Below are positions 52,281 to 61,080 of a stretch of 64,000 nt of DNA, one piece after another. Both the position numbers and the translations under genes were made by a program. This DNA is from CBDDIP01 sp965229005 (lineage in GTDB: Bacteria > Actinomycetota > Acidimicrobiia > Acidimicrobiales > Ilumatobacteraceae). Under the pieces are notes generated by a model. The model saw only the letters and a program-made list of their open reading frames with translations. It made no database searches and was not told the origin of the DNA. The stretch spans positions 992,001-1,056,000 of the forward strand of contig CBDDIP010000002.1 of assembly GCA_965229005.1 (NCBI GenBank), read 5' to 3'. Positions within the stretch are counted from its first letter, which is position 1. The number at the start of each line of letters is the position of its first letter.

Positions 52281-53023
52281 GCGCCGTGCTCGACGGGTGG
52301 CAGCAGACGTCGTTCAGCGCGGGCGGGATCACCCACGACGTGTGGAAGCGGGGCAGCGGCCCCGGCGTCGTCGTCATCCACGAGGTGCCCGGCATCACGC
52401 CGAAGGTCGCCGCGTTCGCCGACGAGGTCGTCGGCGCCGGCTTCACCGTGTGGATGCCGTCGCTGCTCGGCACGCCCGGCAAGGAGATGTCCAACGGCTA
52501 CGGGCTGCAGTCGATGGTCAAGGTGTGCATCGCCCGCGAGTTCACCAACTGGGCCACGCATCAGACGTCGCCGGTGATCTCCTGGCTGCGAGCGCTGGCC
52601 CGCAACCTGCACAACGAGGTCGGCGGCGTCGGCGTCGGTGCGGTCGGCATGTGCTTCAGCGGGGGCTTCGCGCTCGGGATGATGGTCGACGAGATCATGG
52701 TGGCCCCGGTGCTCAGCCAGCCGTCGCTGCCGTTCGCCTTCGGCAGCGACGAGCGCAAGGGCGACCTCAACCTGTCGCCCGACGACGAGCTCGCCGTCGC
52801 CCAGCGCGCCGCCGATGGCTGCCAGGTGCTCGGGCTGCGCTTCACCGGCGACGCCCTGGTCGGCACGCGCTTCGAGTCGCTGCGCCGTCTGCTCGGTGAT
52901 GCCTTCATCGCCGTCGAACTGCCCAGCGCCACCAAGCGCGACCACTCCGTGCTCACCGAGCATCGCGACGCCGCCAGCGTCACTCGCGTCCTCGACTTCT
53001 TCCGCGAGAAGCTCCACCCCTGA
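52277..53023 (+). CDS. Dienelactone hydrolase family protein
   Basis: 248 residues. VVVIHEVPG (oxyanion Glu) and GMCFSGGFAL with nucleophile Cys at about 125, the Cys-His-Asp type of dienelactone hydrolases. His late in KRDHSVLTEH. Often acts on lactones in aromatic catabolism or as a general esterase. Co-transcribed with the kinase-like gene; a strong hairpin follows. Confidence 0.9.
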   Translation: MSAVLDGWQQTSFSAGGITHDVWKRGSGPGVVVIHEVPGITPKVAAFADEVVGAGFTVWMPSLLGTPGKEMSNGYGLQSMVKVCIAREFTNWATHQTSPVISWLRALARNLHNEVGGVGVGAVGMCFSGGFALGMMVDEIMVAPVLSQPSLPFAFGSDERKGDLNLSPDDELAVAQRAADGCQVLGLRFTGDALVGTRFESLRRLLGDAFIAVELPSATKRDHSVLTEHRDAASVTRVLDFFREKLHP

Positions 53024-53025
53024 CG

Positions 53026-53070
53026 CGTTTGTGCACGAACCGGGAACATGTCCCGGTTCGTGCACGAACG
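53026..53070. terminator. Bidirectional hairpin between two convergent genes
   Basis: A perfect 15-base-pair stem (53031-53045 with 53051-53065) around a five-base loop, extendable to 20 pairs with one G-T pair (53026-53070). It contains GTGCACGAACC twice in inverted order. It lies three bases after the dienelactone hydrolase stop and eight before the flotillin stop. No T-run, so termination may rely on the stem alone. Confidence 0.75.
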
Positions 53071-53077
53071 GAAGTGG

Positions 53078-55192
53078 TCAGGCGGCGGCCTCGATGGCCG
53101 GAGCCTCTGTTGCCGCGGTCTGCGAGCGCAGCAGCTGCATCAGCGTGGCGGCGAGGCCGTCGAGCGACGACGAACCGCCGCCGGTGACGAGCACCTCGGG
53201 CATCACGTTGATGCGCCCTTCGGCGATCGCCTTGACGACGGCAACCAATGCGGTGGCCGTCTCGCCGAGCGCTTGCTTCTGCGCCTCGAAGCCCTGCGCC
53301 GCAGCGATGCCCTGTGCCTCGATGGCCCGCGCTTCGGCGAGACCGACGGCCTCGGTGCGGGTCGCTTCGGCGAGGCCGAGCGCCTGCACGCGGCTGGCGT
53401 CGGCGCCACCGATCGCCTGGATCTTGGTGGCCTCGGCCTTGCCGAGCACCTCGACCTTCGACGCCTCGGCGCGTGCGACGACCTCCACGTAGGAGGCCTC
53501 ACCGCGAGCCTGCTCGGCTCGGGCGTTGGCCTGGTTGTGGTTGATGTCGACGCTCACCTGCGAGGACGCCAGCTGGCCCTGCATGTCCGCGGTGCCGCGT
53601 GCCTTCTCGACCTCGATGCGGGCGGTCTGGGCACGCTGCTGCTCCTCGAACGTGGCCTTCTCCTGCTTGGCGATCTCGCGCTGGGTCAGCACCTCGACGA
53701 GCTCCTGTGGGAACTCGACGTCCTGGATGTAGACGCCACGCGTCTCCACCTCGTAGGCCGACAGGTAGCGGGAGATCGCTTCGAGTGCAGCGATCTGCAC
53801 CTGCTGGCGGGTCTCGATGAACTGGATGGCCTCGAGCGCCTGCAGGGTGTTGCGGAAGTGGTTGCCGACGGCGGACTGCAGCACCTCGTTGACGAGGTTC
53901 TGCATCGTGCCGACCATGCTGATCACCTTCGGCGCCTTCGTGTCCGGCACGTGGATCTGCACCTGCAGGTCGATCTTGAAGACGAAGCCCTCACGGCTCT
54001 TGCCCTCGATCGGCGACAGCTGCGCGTCCAGGTTGTGCGCCTGGCTGACGGCGGCCGCCCAGTTGAGGGTGAGGATGCTCGTCGGCACGATCTCGGCCGC
54101 GTAGCAGCGCGGGTTGATCGGGTACTTGCCGGTGCGCAGCGGCTCCTGCCAGATGCCGCGGTGGCCCGGGCGGACGATCGAGCCGAACTTGAACTCGGTG
54201 CCGCTGGTGTCCAGCGTCGGTTGGCCGACGAACGCCTTGACCACGGCCACCTGGCCCTGGCGGACGACGAGCATCGGGACGAGCTCGACGCGGATGAGGA
54301 ACGGGTTGAGCAGGTAGGCGCCGTAGAGCAGCGGGTCGTGCTGCAGGCCGATGCGCCCGCCGGCGTCCAGGAACTTCTGGAAGTCCTGGTAGTTGTTGTG
54401 CTCGCCGTTCTTGTTGCCCAGCAGCACCTCGATGATCTCCGCGTCGGCGGCCTCGACGGACTCCATCTGCAGCACGTCGTTGAAGCCACCGAGGCGGCTG
54501 GCGATGTCGCCGCTGTCGAGCGGCTCGCCCTCCAGCGCAGTGACGATGCCGATCATGTCCTGCTGGCCGGCAGGGGAGATGACCACGACCTGCAGCTGTG
54601 CCGCATCGAGGCCGAACGAGCTGGTGTCGAGCTGGCGACGCCGAGCGAGCACGTTGAGATCGCTCGACACGGGCAGCCCGTAGACGTTGCTGGCGGTGAG
54701 CACGAGGAAGCCCACCGGGTGGATCGGCAGCAGGGTGCCGGGAGGCAGCACGGGGCGCTGCACGCCCTTCTGCCCGCCGCCTTCGACGAAGGTGCGCACC
54801 GAGGCGAAGTTGCCGAACTCGGACTTGTAGACCGCGCTCTTGTTGCCGATCGGCAGATCGCCGCCGACCTGGGCGATGACGACGCCGATCTCACCGGCAG
54901 GCACCTGCACCCACGGGTGCCGCTGCACGCTGTAGACGGGCCACAGCTTGACGCGCAACCCCGGCATCAGCAGCTCGGCCTGGTAGCCGGCTTCGCCGTG
55001 GAACGCGATCGGGTCGTCGTCGGTCAGCCGACGATGCGCCAGACGCTTGTTGACCAGGCCGACCTGCGCCGGCCCGATCAGGACGATGGACTTGAGGAGG
55101 ACGATCACCGCGAAGAACACGACCACCGCAGCGGGGATCAACACGTAGAGGAAGTCCGACAACGGACTCACACGCCTTTCTGGGTTTCCCAC
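53078..55192 (-). CDS. Flotillin-like SPFH protein with an extended, apparently duplicated N-terminal region
   Basis: 704 residues; usual flotillins are about 430-500. One N-terminal membrane helix (about 15-35), then an SPFH-like segment (VPAGEIGVVIAQVGG ... RPVLPPGTLLPIHP), then a second one (VRPGHRGIWQEPLRTGKYPINP ... EIVPTSILTLNW) with the PHB core (VFKIDLQVQIHV ... VQSAVGNHFRN-type). A coiled coil follows (about 530-640) rich in AEA/GEA repeats, ending in a Gly/Ser-Leu region (VLVTGGGSSSLDGL). A membrane scaffold organising lipid domains. The start may instead be the GTG at 55171. No nfeD gene is adjacent. Confidence 0.88.
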   Translation of the reverse strand: MGNPERRVSPLSDFLYVLIPAAVVVFFAVIVLLKSIVLIGPAQVGLVNKRLAHRRLTDDDPIAFHGEAGYQAELLMPGLRVKLWPVYSVQRHPWVQVPAGEIGVVIAQVGGDLPIGNKSAVYKSEFGNFASVRTFVEGGGQKGVQRPVLPPGTLLPIHPVGFLVLTASNVYGLPVSSDLNVLARRRQLDTSSFGLDAAQLQVVVISPAGQQDMIGIVTALEGEPLDSGDIASRLGGFNDVLQMESVEAADAEIIEVLLGNKNGEHNNYQDFQKFLDAGGRIGLQHDPLLYGAYLLNPFLIRVELVPMLVVRQGQVAVVKAFVGQPTLDTSGTEFKFGSIVRPGHRGIWQEPLRTGKYPINPRCYAAEIVPTSILTLNWAAAVSQAHNLDAQLSPIEGKSREGFVFKIDLQVQIHVPDTKAPKVISMVGTMQNLVNEVLQSAVGNHFRNTLQALEAIQFIETRQQVQIAALEAISRYLSAYEVETRGVYIQDVEFPQELVEVLTQREIAKQEKATFEEQQRAQTARIEVEKARGTADMQGQLASSQVSVDINHNQANARAEQARGEASYVEVVARAEASKVEVLGKAEATKIQAIGGADASRVQALGLAEATRTEAVGLAEARAIEAQGIAAAQGFEAQKQALGETATALVAVVKAIAEGRINVMPEVLVTGGGSSSLDGLAATLMQLLRSQTAATEAPAIEAAA

Positions 55193-55193
55193 C

Positions 55194-55240
55194 CTTGTAT
55201 CAGAGTTGTTTGTGCTTGTAGCTCACTTGTATTGAGCTAC
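55194..55240. promoter_or_regulatory. Phased CTTGTA repeats and hairpin upstream of the flotillin gene
   Basis: CTTGTA occurs at 55194, 55215 and 55226 (spacing 21 and 11, about one helical turn), and GTAGCTCA (55218-55225) pairs with TGAGCTAC (55233-55240) across a seven-base loop. On the flotillin (minus) strand this reads as three TACAAG units. It is the longest AT-rich stretch of its neighbourhood and is a candidate regulator site for flotillin, the amidase transcript end, or both. Confidence 0.45.
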
Positions 55241-55277
55241 TTCCACACGTACACCTGGCGTCAAGAGGTGGGCGAGC

Positions 55278-56717
55278 TCAGTACCCGGGCGGTGCCTCGA
55301 AGCCGCGCCACTGCTCTTCGAGCAGGCCGGCGAAGCGCATCGTGGTGCGGTCGCCGAGGTAGGGCCCGATCGCCTGCAGGCCGAGCGGCAGTCCCGTCGG
55401 GCCGAGCCCGGCGGGGAACGCGGTCGCCGGCTGGCCCGTGTGGATCGCCCACATCGGAAAGACGATGTTGTCGCCGTAGTGCACCTGGCGGCCGTCGACG
55501 TCGATGACGCGCGTGCTCCACGGGCCCGGGGTGTGCGGGAAGGCGGCGTCGAGCGCCGTGGGGCAGACGAGGACGTCCCACTGGTCGAAGAACGTGCGCC
55601 AGGTGGCGCGATCCCGCTCGCGTCGTGACAACAGCCCGACGAAGTCGCTGGCGTCGATCCTCGAACCCCGGGCCGACGCCGTGGCGCCGCGATCGCTGCG
55701 CGCCTCCGCCCGAGTGGCGTTGCGCTCCCGCTCCTCGCGCGACTGGCCGAGCGAGGTCATCACCGTCAGCAGCGTCATGTAGTCGCCGAAGTAGCGGTCC
55801 TGGTCGAGTGCCGGCATCGCCGCGCCGACCGTGGCGCCCTGCGCGCCGAGGAACGAGGCCAGCTCGTCGACCTTGGCCTGCATCGCGTCGGACGGTCGGG
55901 CGAGCGGTGTGGGCGGCATGATCGCCACGCGGAAGTCGCGCAGCCGATCGTGCCGCGCCGGCGGGAGGTCGAGCCGCCAGCCGACGTCCTCGCCTTCGCC
56001 GGGCCCGGCGACGACGTCGAACATCAGCTCCACGTCGCTCATCGAGCGGGCCATCGGACCCTGCACGCCGAGCACCGATGCGGGGTTCTCCACGTCGGCC
56101 TTCGGGAACGATCCGGCCCGCGGGATGGCGCTCTCCGAGGGGCGGTGCCCGTAGACGCCGCAGTAGGCGGACGGCACGCGGATCGAGCCGCCGATGTCGC
56201 TGCCGATCTCCAGTGGTGTCATCCCGGCGGCCAGCGCCGCGGCGCCGCCCCCGGTGCTCCCGCCAGGCGTGCGGGTGACGTCCCACGGGTTGTTCGTGCG
56301 GCCGTAGACCGGACTGTCGGCCTGCCAGTCGCCGAGCGCGACGGGGATGTTGGTCTTACCGAGCAAGCACACGCCGGCGTCGAACAGGCGGCGGGCGACG
56401 ACGCCGTCGCGGTCGGGTCGGTGGTCGGAGAACGCGACGATCCCCGCCGACTGCGGCAGACCGGCGACCTGGGTGGACTCCTTCAGCGTGATCGGCACGC
56501 CGAGCAGCGGTGCAGACTCGCCGCGGGCTCGCGTGGCGTCTGCGCGTGCAGCAGCGTCGCGAGCGCGGTCGAAGGTGCGCACGGGGATCGCGTTGAGCGG
56601 GCCGTCCGTTGCCTCGATGCGATCGATGTGGAGGTCGACCAGTTCGACGGAGCTGAGGTCGCGCCGATCCAACGCAGCCAGCATCTCGGTCGCCGTGGAG
56701 AAGGGGCCGACGCTCAT
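55278..56717 (-). CDS. Amidase (amidase signature family)
   Basis: 479 residues from the ATG overlapping the ligase gene stop (ATGA). Ser-Ser-Lys triad: Lys79 in ITLKESTQ, the cis-Ser region in TPGGSTGGGAAALAAG (Ser154), and nucleophile Ser178 in IGSDIGGSIRVP. Long frame further upstream is a shadow of the ligase gene. Hydrolyses an unknown amide; paired with an acyl-CoA ligase, which would activate the acid released (inference). Confidence 0.94.
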   Translation of the reverse strand: MSVGPFSTATEMLAALDRRDLSSVELVDLHIDRIEATDGPLNAIPVRTFDRARDAAARADATRARGESAPLLGVPITLKESTQVAGLPQSAGIVAFSDHRPDRDGVVARRLFDAGVCLLGKTNIPVALGDWQADSPVYGRTNNPWDVTRTPGGSTGGGAAALAAGMTPLEIGSDIGGSIRVPSAYCGVYGHRPSESAIPRAGSFPKADVENPASVLGVQGPMARSMSDVELMFDVVAGPGEGEDVGWRLDLPPARHDRLRDFRVAIMPPTPLARPSDAMQAKVDELASFLGAQGATVGAAMPALDQDRYFGDYMTLLTVMTSLGQSREERERNATRAEARSDRGATASARGSRIDASDFVGLLSRRERDRATWRTFFDQWDVLVCPTALDAAFPHTPGPWSTRVIDVDGRQVHYGDNIVFPMWAIHTGQPATAFPAGLGPTGLPLGLQAIGPYLGDRTTMRFAGLLEEQWRGFEAPPGY

Positions 56718-58342
56718 GACGACGTGGCGTCGGCGGCGACCTGCTTGGCGGCGCGGTAGTCGGCCTTCCCGTTCGGCGCCCGCGGCACCTGGCTGACGAA
56801 GATGACGCGCTTGGGCGCTTTGTACCCGGCGAGCTCGGTCTTGACCGACTTGATCACCGTGGCTTCGTCGACGACTGCACCGTCTTCCAATGAGGCAACC
56901 GCGGTCACGGCCTGACCGAACTTCTCGTCGTCGATGCCGACGACGAGGCAGTCGCGTACGCCCTCGACGCGCTTCACGGCTTCCTCGACCTCTTCGGGGA
57001 AGACCTTCTCGCCGCCGGAGTTGATGACCTGGCTGCCGCGGCCGAGGAGGATCAACGAACCGTCGGCGGCGATCTTGGCCATGTCGCCGGGGAACGAGTA
57101 GCGCACGCCGTCGATCACTCGGAACGTCGCCGCGGTCTTCGCCTCGTCCTTGAAGTAACCGAGCGGCACGTTGCCGCCGGCGGCGAGCATGCCGACCTCG
57201 TCGGAGCCGGGCTGCACCTGCCGACCGTCCTCGGTGAACACCTTGGTGTCGGGCATCTGGCTGAACTTGGCCGTACCGGGCGGCAGGCCCTTCATCGAGA
57301 TGCTGATGCCCATCGATCCCTCGGTCGATCCCATGGCATCGACGAGCACGGCTTGCTCGATGCGCTCGAGCAGTTCGTCCTTCACCTCGGCGGTCCACAT
57401 CACGCCACTGGAGATGATCATCTTCAGCGACGACGTGTCGTACGGCGTGCCTGCCTCCTTGGCTGCGTCGAGGGCGCGGATGATCGGCTTGGCGAAGGCG
57501 TCACCGACGATCGTGATCGCCGTCGCGCGCTCGCTCTGGATCAGCGACAACAGCTCGTCGGCGTCGAGCGAGCGGCTGGTGAGCGTGGCCACTTCGCCGC
57601 CGGCGAGGTGGGGGATGAACGCGCCGAGCCACACGCCGGTGCCGTGCATCAGCGGCGCACAGGGGATGGAGATCAGCCGGTTGCCGGCTTCGGTGGCGGC
57701 TTTGACCACCTCGGCGACGTCGGCGGGGTTGCTGGGTGCGGTGAGGCCGAGCAAGGGGAACCCGCCGGTGATCCATGAGGCGGTCATCCCGCCGATGGCG
57801 TACATCACGCCCTTCGGCATGCCGGTGGTGCCGCCGGTGTAGAGCATGTAGATGTCGTCCTCGGCGCGGGTGATGCGGGGCATCATCGGCTCGCTGTCGA
57901 TCACGTCGGTGTAGGCGCGGGCGGCCGGCATCGTGCCGGGGGCGCCGTCGTCGACCTCGATGAACAGGCGCAGCTTCGGCAGCCGATCGGCGATGCGTGC
58001 CACCCTGTCGGCGAGCGACGAGTGGAAGACGAGTGCCTCGGAGTCGCTGTTGTCGAGGAGGTAGACGAGCTCTTCGTCGAGGTACCGGTAGTTGACGTTG
58101 ATCGGCACGCCGCGCATCTTGAACGCGCCGTACTGCGCCTCCAAGTACTCGTTGCCGTTGTACAGGTACAGGGCGATCTTCGAGTTCGGCCCCAGCCCAG
58201 CGGCGACGTACGCGCTGGCGACGCGAGCGGCGCGCTCGTCGTACTCCCTCCACGTTCGGCGCGTGCTCCCGTGCACGAGAGCGGTCTCATCGGGGATCGC
58301 GTCAGCGATCGATTCCCACACGGTTGCATAGTGCATCTCCAT
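56714..58342 (-). CDS. Fatty-acyl/aryl-CoA ligase (AMP-forming)
   Basis: 542 residues. ATP motif YTGGTTGMPKGV at about 168-179, LMHGTGVWLGAF, MGSTEGS (the A5 motif), YSFPGDMAKI (A7), GRGSQVINSGGEKVFPEEVEEAV (A8), and the catalytic Lys in PRAPNGKADYR near the end. Start at ATG 58342 (an ATG two codons later is equivalent); the long extension above it is not used. ATGA overlap with the amidase gene. Confidence 0.94.
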   Translation of the reverse strand: MEMHYATVWESIADAIPDETALVHGSTRRTWREYDERAARVASAYVAAGLGPNSKIALYLYNGNEYLEAQYGAFKMRGVPINVNYRYLDEELVYLLDNSDSEALVFHSSLADRVARIADRLPKLRLFIEVDDGAPGTMPAARAYTDVIDSEPMMPRITRAEDDIYMLYTGGTTGMPKGVMYAIGGMTASWITGGFPLLGLTAPSNPADVAEVVKAATEAGNRLISIPCAPLMHGTGVWLGAFIPHLAGGEVATLTSRSLDADELLSLIQSERATAITIVGDAFAKPIIRALDAAKEAGTPYDTSSLKMIISSGVMWTAEVKDELLERIEQAVLVDAMGSTEGSMGISISMKGLPPGTAKFSQMPDTKVFTEDGRQVQPGSDEVGMLAAGGNVPLGYFKDEAKTAATFRVIDGVRYSFPGDMAKIAADGSLILLGRGSQVINSGGEKVFPEEVEEAVKRVEGVRDCLVVGIDDEKFGQAVTAVASLEDGAVVDEATVIKSVKTELAGYKAPKRVIFVSQVPRAPNGKADYRAAKQVAADATSS

Positions 58343-58377
58343 CACGGCCGATGGTAGGCCGCGCTCCGGGGTGCTGG

Positions 58378-59256
58378 TCACCGCGTGGGGCGACCTCGTC
58401 CCGCCGGCATCCAATTCGGCCCAGCAGTCGCGTCCACCCGGGCCATCAACCGCGCCCCGGCTGGCTCGATCGCATCGAGCAGCGCGCGGCAACGACCCTC
58501 GCCGAGGTGCTGCCACGGCACCGCGGTCAGCAGGTCGACGCGGTCCTCGAGGTCGTGGCGGTAGGCGATCCCATCGAGGTTGATCCGACCCTCGGTGACG
58601 AAGCCGCGCTCTGCCAGCTCGGCCATGGCCTCACCGATGGCGGCATCGTCGGCCCCGCGGCTGCGGGGCAGCCAGTCGTCGGCGTACCGGCGCCAGGCAC
58701 CGTCCAGCAGGCCGGCGGCCGTCATGGACAGGCCCTCGCTGATCTGCACTGCCCAGTGGGTGTCGCCACGCCATTCGCGGATGCAGTTCAGTGCCAGCCA
58801 CGCCGAGAGCGCTCCGTGCTCGGGGCGTGGGACCTCGCGGTGCGCGGCGAAGAGCACGCGGCCCGCTGGCGACAGCGCATCGGCGGCTGCCCACAGTTCA
58901 TCGGCGAACGCCGCCAGTCCGTCGACGACATCCGGCACGTGTTCGCTGAGTCCGCTGACGACGGCTGCGTCACGCGCCGCCATCGCATCTTCGAAGGTGG
59001 TGTGCGTGCGGCACAGGTCGAGCGCGAAGCGCACGAAGACCGGGTGGATCGAGCCGAAGGCGGCGATGACCGCCTCGTTGCCGGCAGGTGCCAGCGGGGC
59101 GCCGCGAGTGGCGATGTAGTAGCCGGTCCCGTCGGGCACGCCGAGGGCGGCGTAGTTGGCGATGCCCACCGGGTCCCAGAAGATCCAACCGATCAGTCGA
59201 TGGCCGGCCAACGAGATGCGCGCGCTGAGGTCCCGCCAGTCGGCGACGGTGGTCAT
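58378..59256 (-). CDS. SCO6745-like conserved protein
   Basis: 292 residues from the ATG at 59256. LIGWIFWDPVGIANYAALGV, GYYIATRGAPLAPAGNEAVIAAFGSIHP and the C-terminal LTAVPWQHLGEGRC match, as I recall, the actinobacterial SCO6745 family (no known function; soluble, helical). The family assignment is from memory of motifs, moderate confidence. It lies 35 bases upstream of the acyl-CoA ligase gene, so may lead that operon; a candidate operator covers its start. Confidence 0.65.
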   Translation of the reverse strand: MTTVADWRDLSARISLAGHRLIGWIFWDPVGIANYAALGVPDGTGYYIATRGAPLAPAGNEAVIAAFGSIHPVFVRFALDLCRTHTTFEDAMAARDAAVVSGLSEHVPDVVDGLAAFADELWAAADALSPAGRVLFAAHREVPRPEHGALSAWLALNCIREWRGDTHWAVQISEGLSMTAAGLLDGAWRRYADDWLPRSRGADDAAIGEAMAELAERGFVTEGRINLDGIAYRHDLEDRVDLLTAVPWQHLGEGRCRALLDAIEPAGARLMARVDATAGPNWMPAGRGRPTR

Positions 59257-59259
59257 GAA

Positions 59260-59280
59260 AGTGACAGTAACAGTGCCACT
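59260..59280. promoter_or_regulatory. Imperfect palindrome in a divergent promoter
   Basis: AGTGACAGTAACAGTGCCACT: AGTG-x-CA on one side mirrors TG-x-CACT on the other. It abuts the start of the minus-strand SCO6745-like gene and is 28 bases from the plus-strand gene, a typical place for a TetR-type site. No regulator gene is adjacent. Confidence 0.4.
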
Positions 59281-59308
59281 TGTTGCCGCGACCCTAGAGT
59301 GACGCGCC

Positions 59309-59782
59309 GTGGCCCTTCGCGTCGACGACATCCCGGTGGTGTTCACGCCACCCGGCGGCTGGACGGGCGAGATGCCAGCGCCCGTGCTCGTCGGATGCGA
59401 CGACCCGATCGCGACCGGCGCACCGGACATGCGGGGCACCTGGCGCGTCGTGGAGGTGCATGCCGGTGACCCGCCGTCCGTCGCGCCCGGCCACCCGGCG
59501 CTCGGCCACGTGCAGCGCATCGAGCAGGCCGGCGATCGCGTGGTGATCACGGCCGGCGGCGTCGTGCACGACATGCGCTGTGACGGCACGGAAGAGGGCG
59601 GGGTGCACGACGTGGCCGAGTTCGACAAGCAGACGCCCATCCACGTCGTTGCCTCGTTCGAGGACGGTGTGCACGTGCTGCGTCCGGTCGGGTTGCCGAT
59701 CGAGGTGTGCCGGTGGCGCGACGGCGATCAGCTCGTGTGGAGGTATCTCGGGTTCACCGCCCGGCTCGACCGCCTCGGGTAG
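59309..59782 (+). CDS. Conserved-looking hypothetical protein, lipocalin-like size
   Basis: 157 residues, GTG start. Mostly beta-strand pattern (GTWRVVEVHA, RVVITAGGVVHDMRC, IHVVASFEDGVHVLRPVG, LVWRYLGFTARLDRL), no membrane segment, one free Cys pair. Reads like a small beta-barrel. Function unknown. Convergent with the VOC gene (three-base gap). Confidence 0.7.
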   Translation: MALRVDDIPVVFTPPGGWTGEMPAPVLVGCDDPIATGAPDMRGTWRVVEVHAGDPPSVAPGHPALGHVQRIEQAGDRVVITAGGVVHDMRCDGTEEGGVHDVAEFDKQTPIHVVASFEDGVHVLRPVGLPIEVCRWRDGDQLVWRYLGFTARLDRLG

Positions 59783-59785
59783 CGG

Positions 59786-60292
59786 TCAGCCGACGGGGTG
59801 GCCGTACATCTCCATGAGGGGGTCGCTGATCAGCTCGAGGCGTTCGCCGTCGGGGCCGCGGAAGTACAGCGACGAGCCGTCGACGTGCGCGGTCTCGACG
59901 CCGGCGTCGGCGAGGCGCTGCTTGACGATCTCCCAGTTGACCCGGTCCATCGAGATGGCGAGGTGATGGTGGCCACCGAGCACCTCGGCGTACTCGCCGA
60001 GCGGGAGTCCGGGGAGGTCGAAGTAGGCCAGCGTGTTGCCGTGGCCGATGTCGAAGAAGAAGTGGGTGCTGCCGACGTAGTCCCGGTTCTCGAACATCTC
60101 GATCAACGGGAAGCCGAGCAGGTCCTGGAAGAAGTGGACGGTCCGCTCGACGTCGCTGCTGATCAGCGCGACGTGGTGCACGCCGCGAGCCGTGCTGGTC
60201 GGCCGGGATTCGCGCGGCGCGAGCAGTCGCGCGCTGATGTCGGCGCGACGCTCGTCGAGGTGGGTGCGTGTGGCTTCGTCGACGCCGCTCAT
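59786..60292 (-). CDS. VOC (glyoxalase/dioxygenase fold) protein
   Basis: 168 residues from the ATG overlapping the LLM gene stop. A helical lead (about 1-36), then one VOC module pair: GVHHVALISSDVERTVHFFQDLLGFPLIEMFENRD, HHHLAISMDRVNWEIV and LYFRGPDGERLELI. Metal ligands are likely His (HHVAL), His (HHHLAI) and Glu (RLELI). Substrate unknown. Confidence 0.88.
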   Translation of the reverse strand: MSGVDEATRTHLDERRADISARLLAPRESRPTSTARGVHHVALISSDVERTVHFFQDLLGFPLIEMFENRDYVGSTHFFFDIGHGNTLAYFDLPGLPLGEYAEVLGGHHHLAISMDRVNWEIVKQRLADAGVETAHVDGSSLYFRGPDGERLELISDPLMEMYGHPVG

Positions 60293-61080
60293 GGCAGCCT
60301 CCAGTCGTTGATGATCGTGTGCTCGGTGTCTGGCAGGGGCACGAGAACGACGCTGGTCGCGCCGGCTTCGGCGAACACGTCGATCTGCGCTCGCCACGTG
60401 TCGATCGGCCCGTCGATGGTCGACTCGTCGCCGACCGCACCGCCCGCCCACTTGAACAGCGTGATGCGCGGCCCGCTGCCGAGCACGGCACGCACCTCGG
60501 CGACGCGTTCGGGTGTGGTGCCCTCGACCAGGATCACACCGTCGGCGCAGCGCCGGACGAGCTCGATGCCCTTCGGACCGCGAACGCCGAGCGACACGGC
60601 CGGTGGCGGCGTCGCAGGGTGGACGAGCTTGAGGCCGGCGATGCGCACGTGGCGACCGTCGACGTCGGCCCGACCGCCGGCCACCAGCGCGGTGACCGCA
60701 GAGGTCGTCTCCTCCAGGGAGGCGATCCACGACACGGGTGTCGCGCCGACGGCCTCGATCCACGTCGGCTCGCCGTGGCCGAAGCCCATGTGGAAGCGGC
60801 CGGGGTGCATGCGGCTCAGCGTGGCCACCTCCATCGCTGCGTAGCCGGCGTTGCGTGCGACGGCAGGTGCGATGCCGAGGCCGACGTCGATGCGCGACGT
60901 CAACGCGAGGGCAGTGGCCGCCTGGGCGAAGCCGCCGTGGTAGCCGAGGTCCTCGACCACCCACAGCTCGTCGAACCCGAGCCCTTCGACGGCGGTGGCG
61001 AACGCGGGCAGGTGTTCCGGCGCGTATTCGCGCCGGAACATCACGCCCATCCGCACCGGATCTGTCAAGCCGTCACCCAC
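60289..61080 (-). CDS. LLM-class (F420-dependent type) oxidoreductase
   Basis: 263 residues, GTG start. TIM barrel of the luciferase-like superfamily: MGVMFRREYAPEHLPAFATAVEGLGFDELWVVED, LALTSRIDVGLGIAPAVARNAGYAAMEVATLSRMHPGRF and LGVRGPKGIELVRRCADGVIL. The family uses F420 or FMN; F420 is the usual case in actinobacteria. It overlaps the pirin gene by 16 bases and VOC by four. An ATG at 61050 is an alternative start. Confidence 0.9.
   Translation of the reverse strand: MGDGLTDPVRMGVMFRREYAPEHLPAFATAVEGLGFDELWVVEDLGYHGGFAQAATALALTSRIDVGLGIAPAVARNAGYAAMEVATLSRMHPGRFHMGFGHGEPTWIEAVGATPVSWIASLEETTSAVTALVAGGRADVDGRHVRIAGLKLVHPATPPPAVSLGVRGPKGIELVRRCADGVILVEGTTPERVAEVRAVLGSGPRITLFKWAGGAVGDESTIDGPIDTWRAQIDVFAEAGATSVVLVPLPDTEHTIINDWRLP

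Noticed and set aside
53048..55507. 819-residue open frame on the plus strand
   Set aside because: Mirror of the flotillin gene; leucine/aspartate/arginine repeats come from antisense of the coiled coil.
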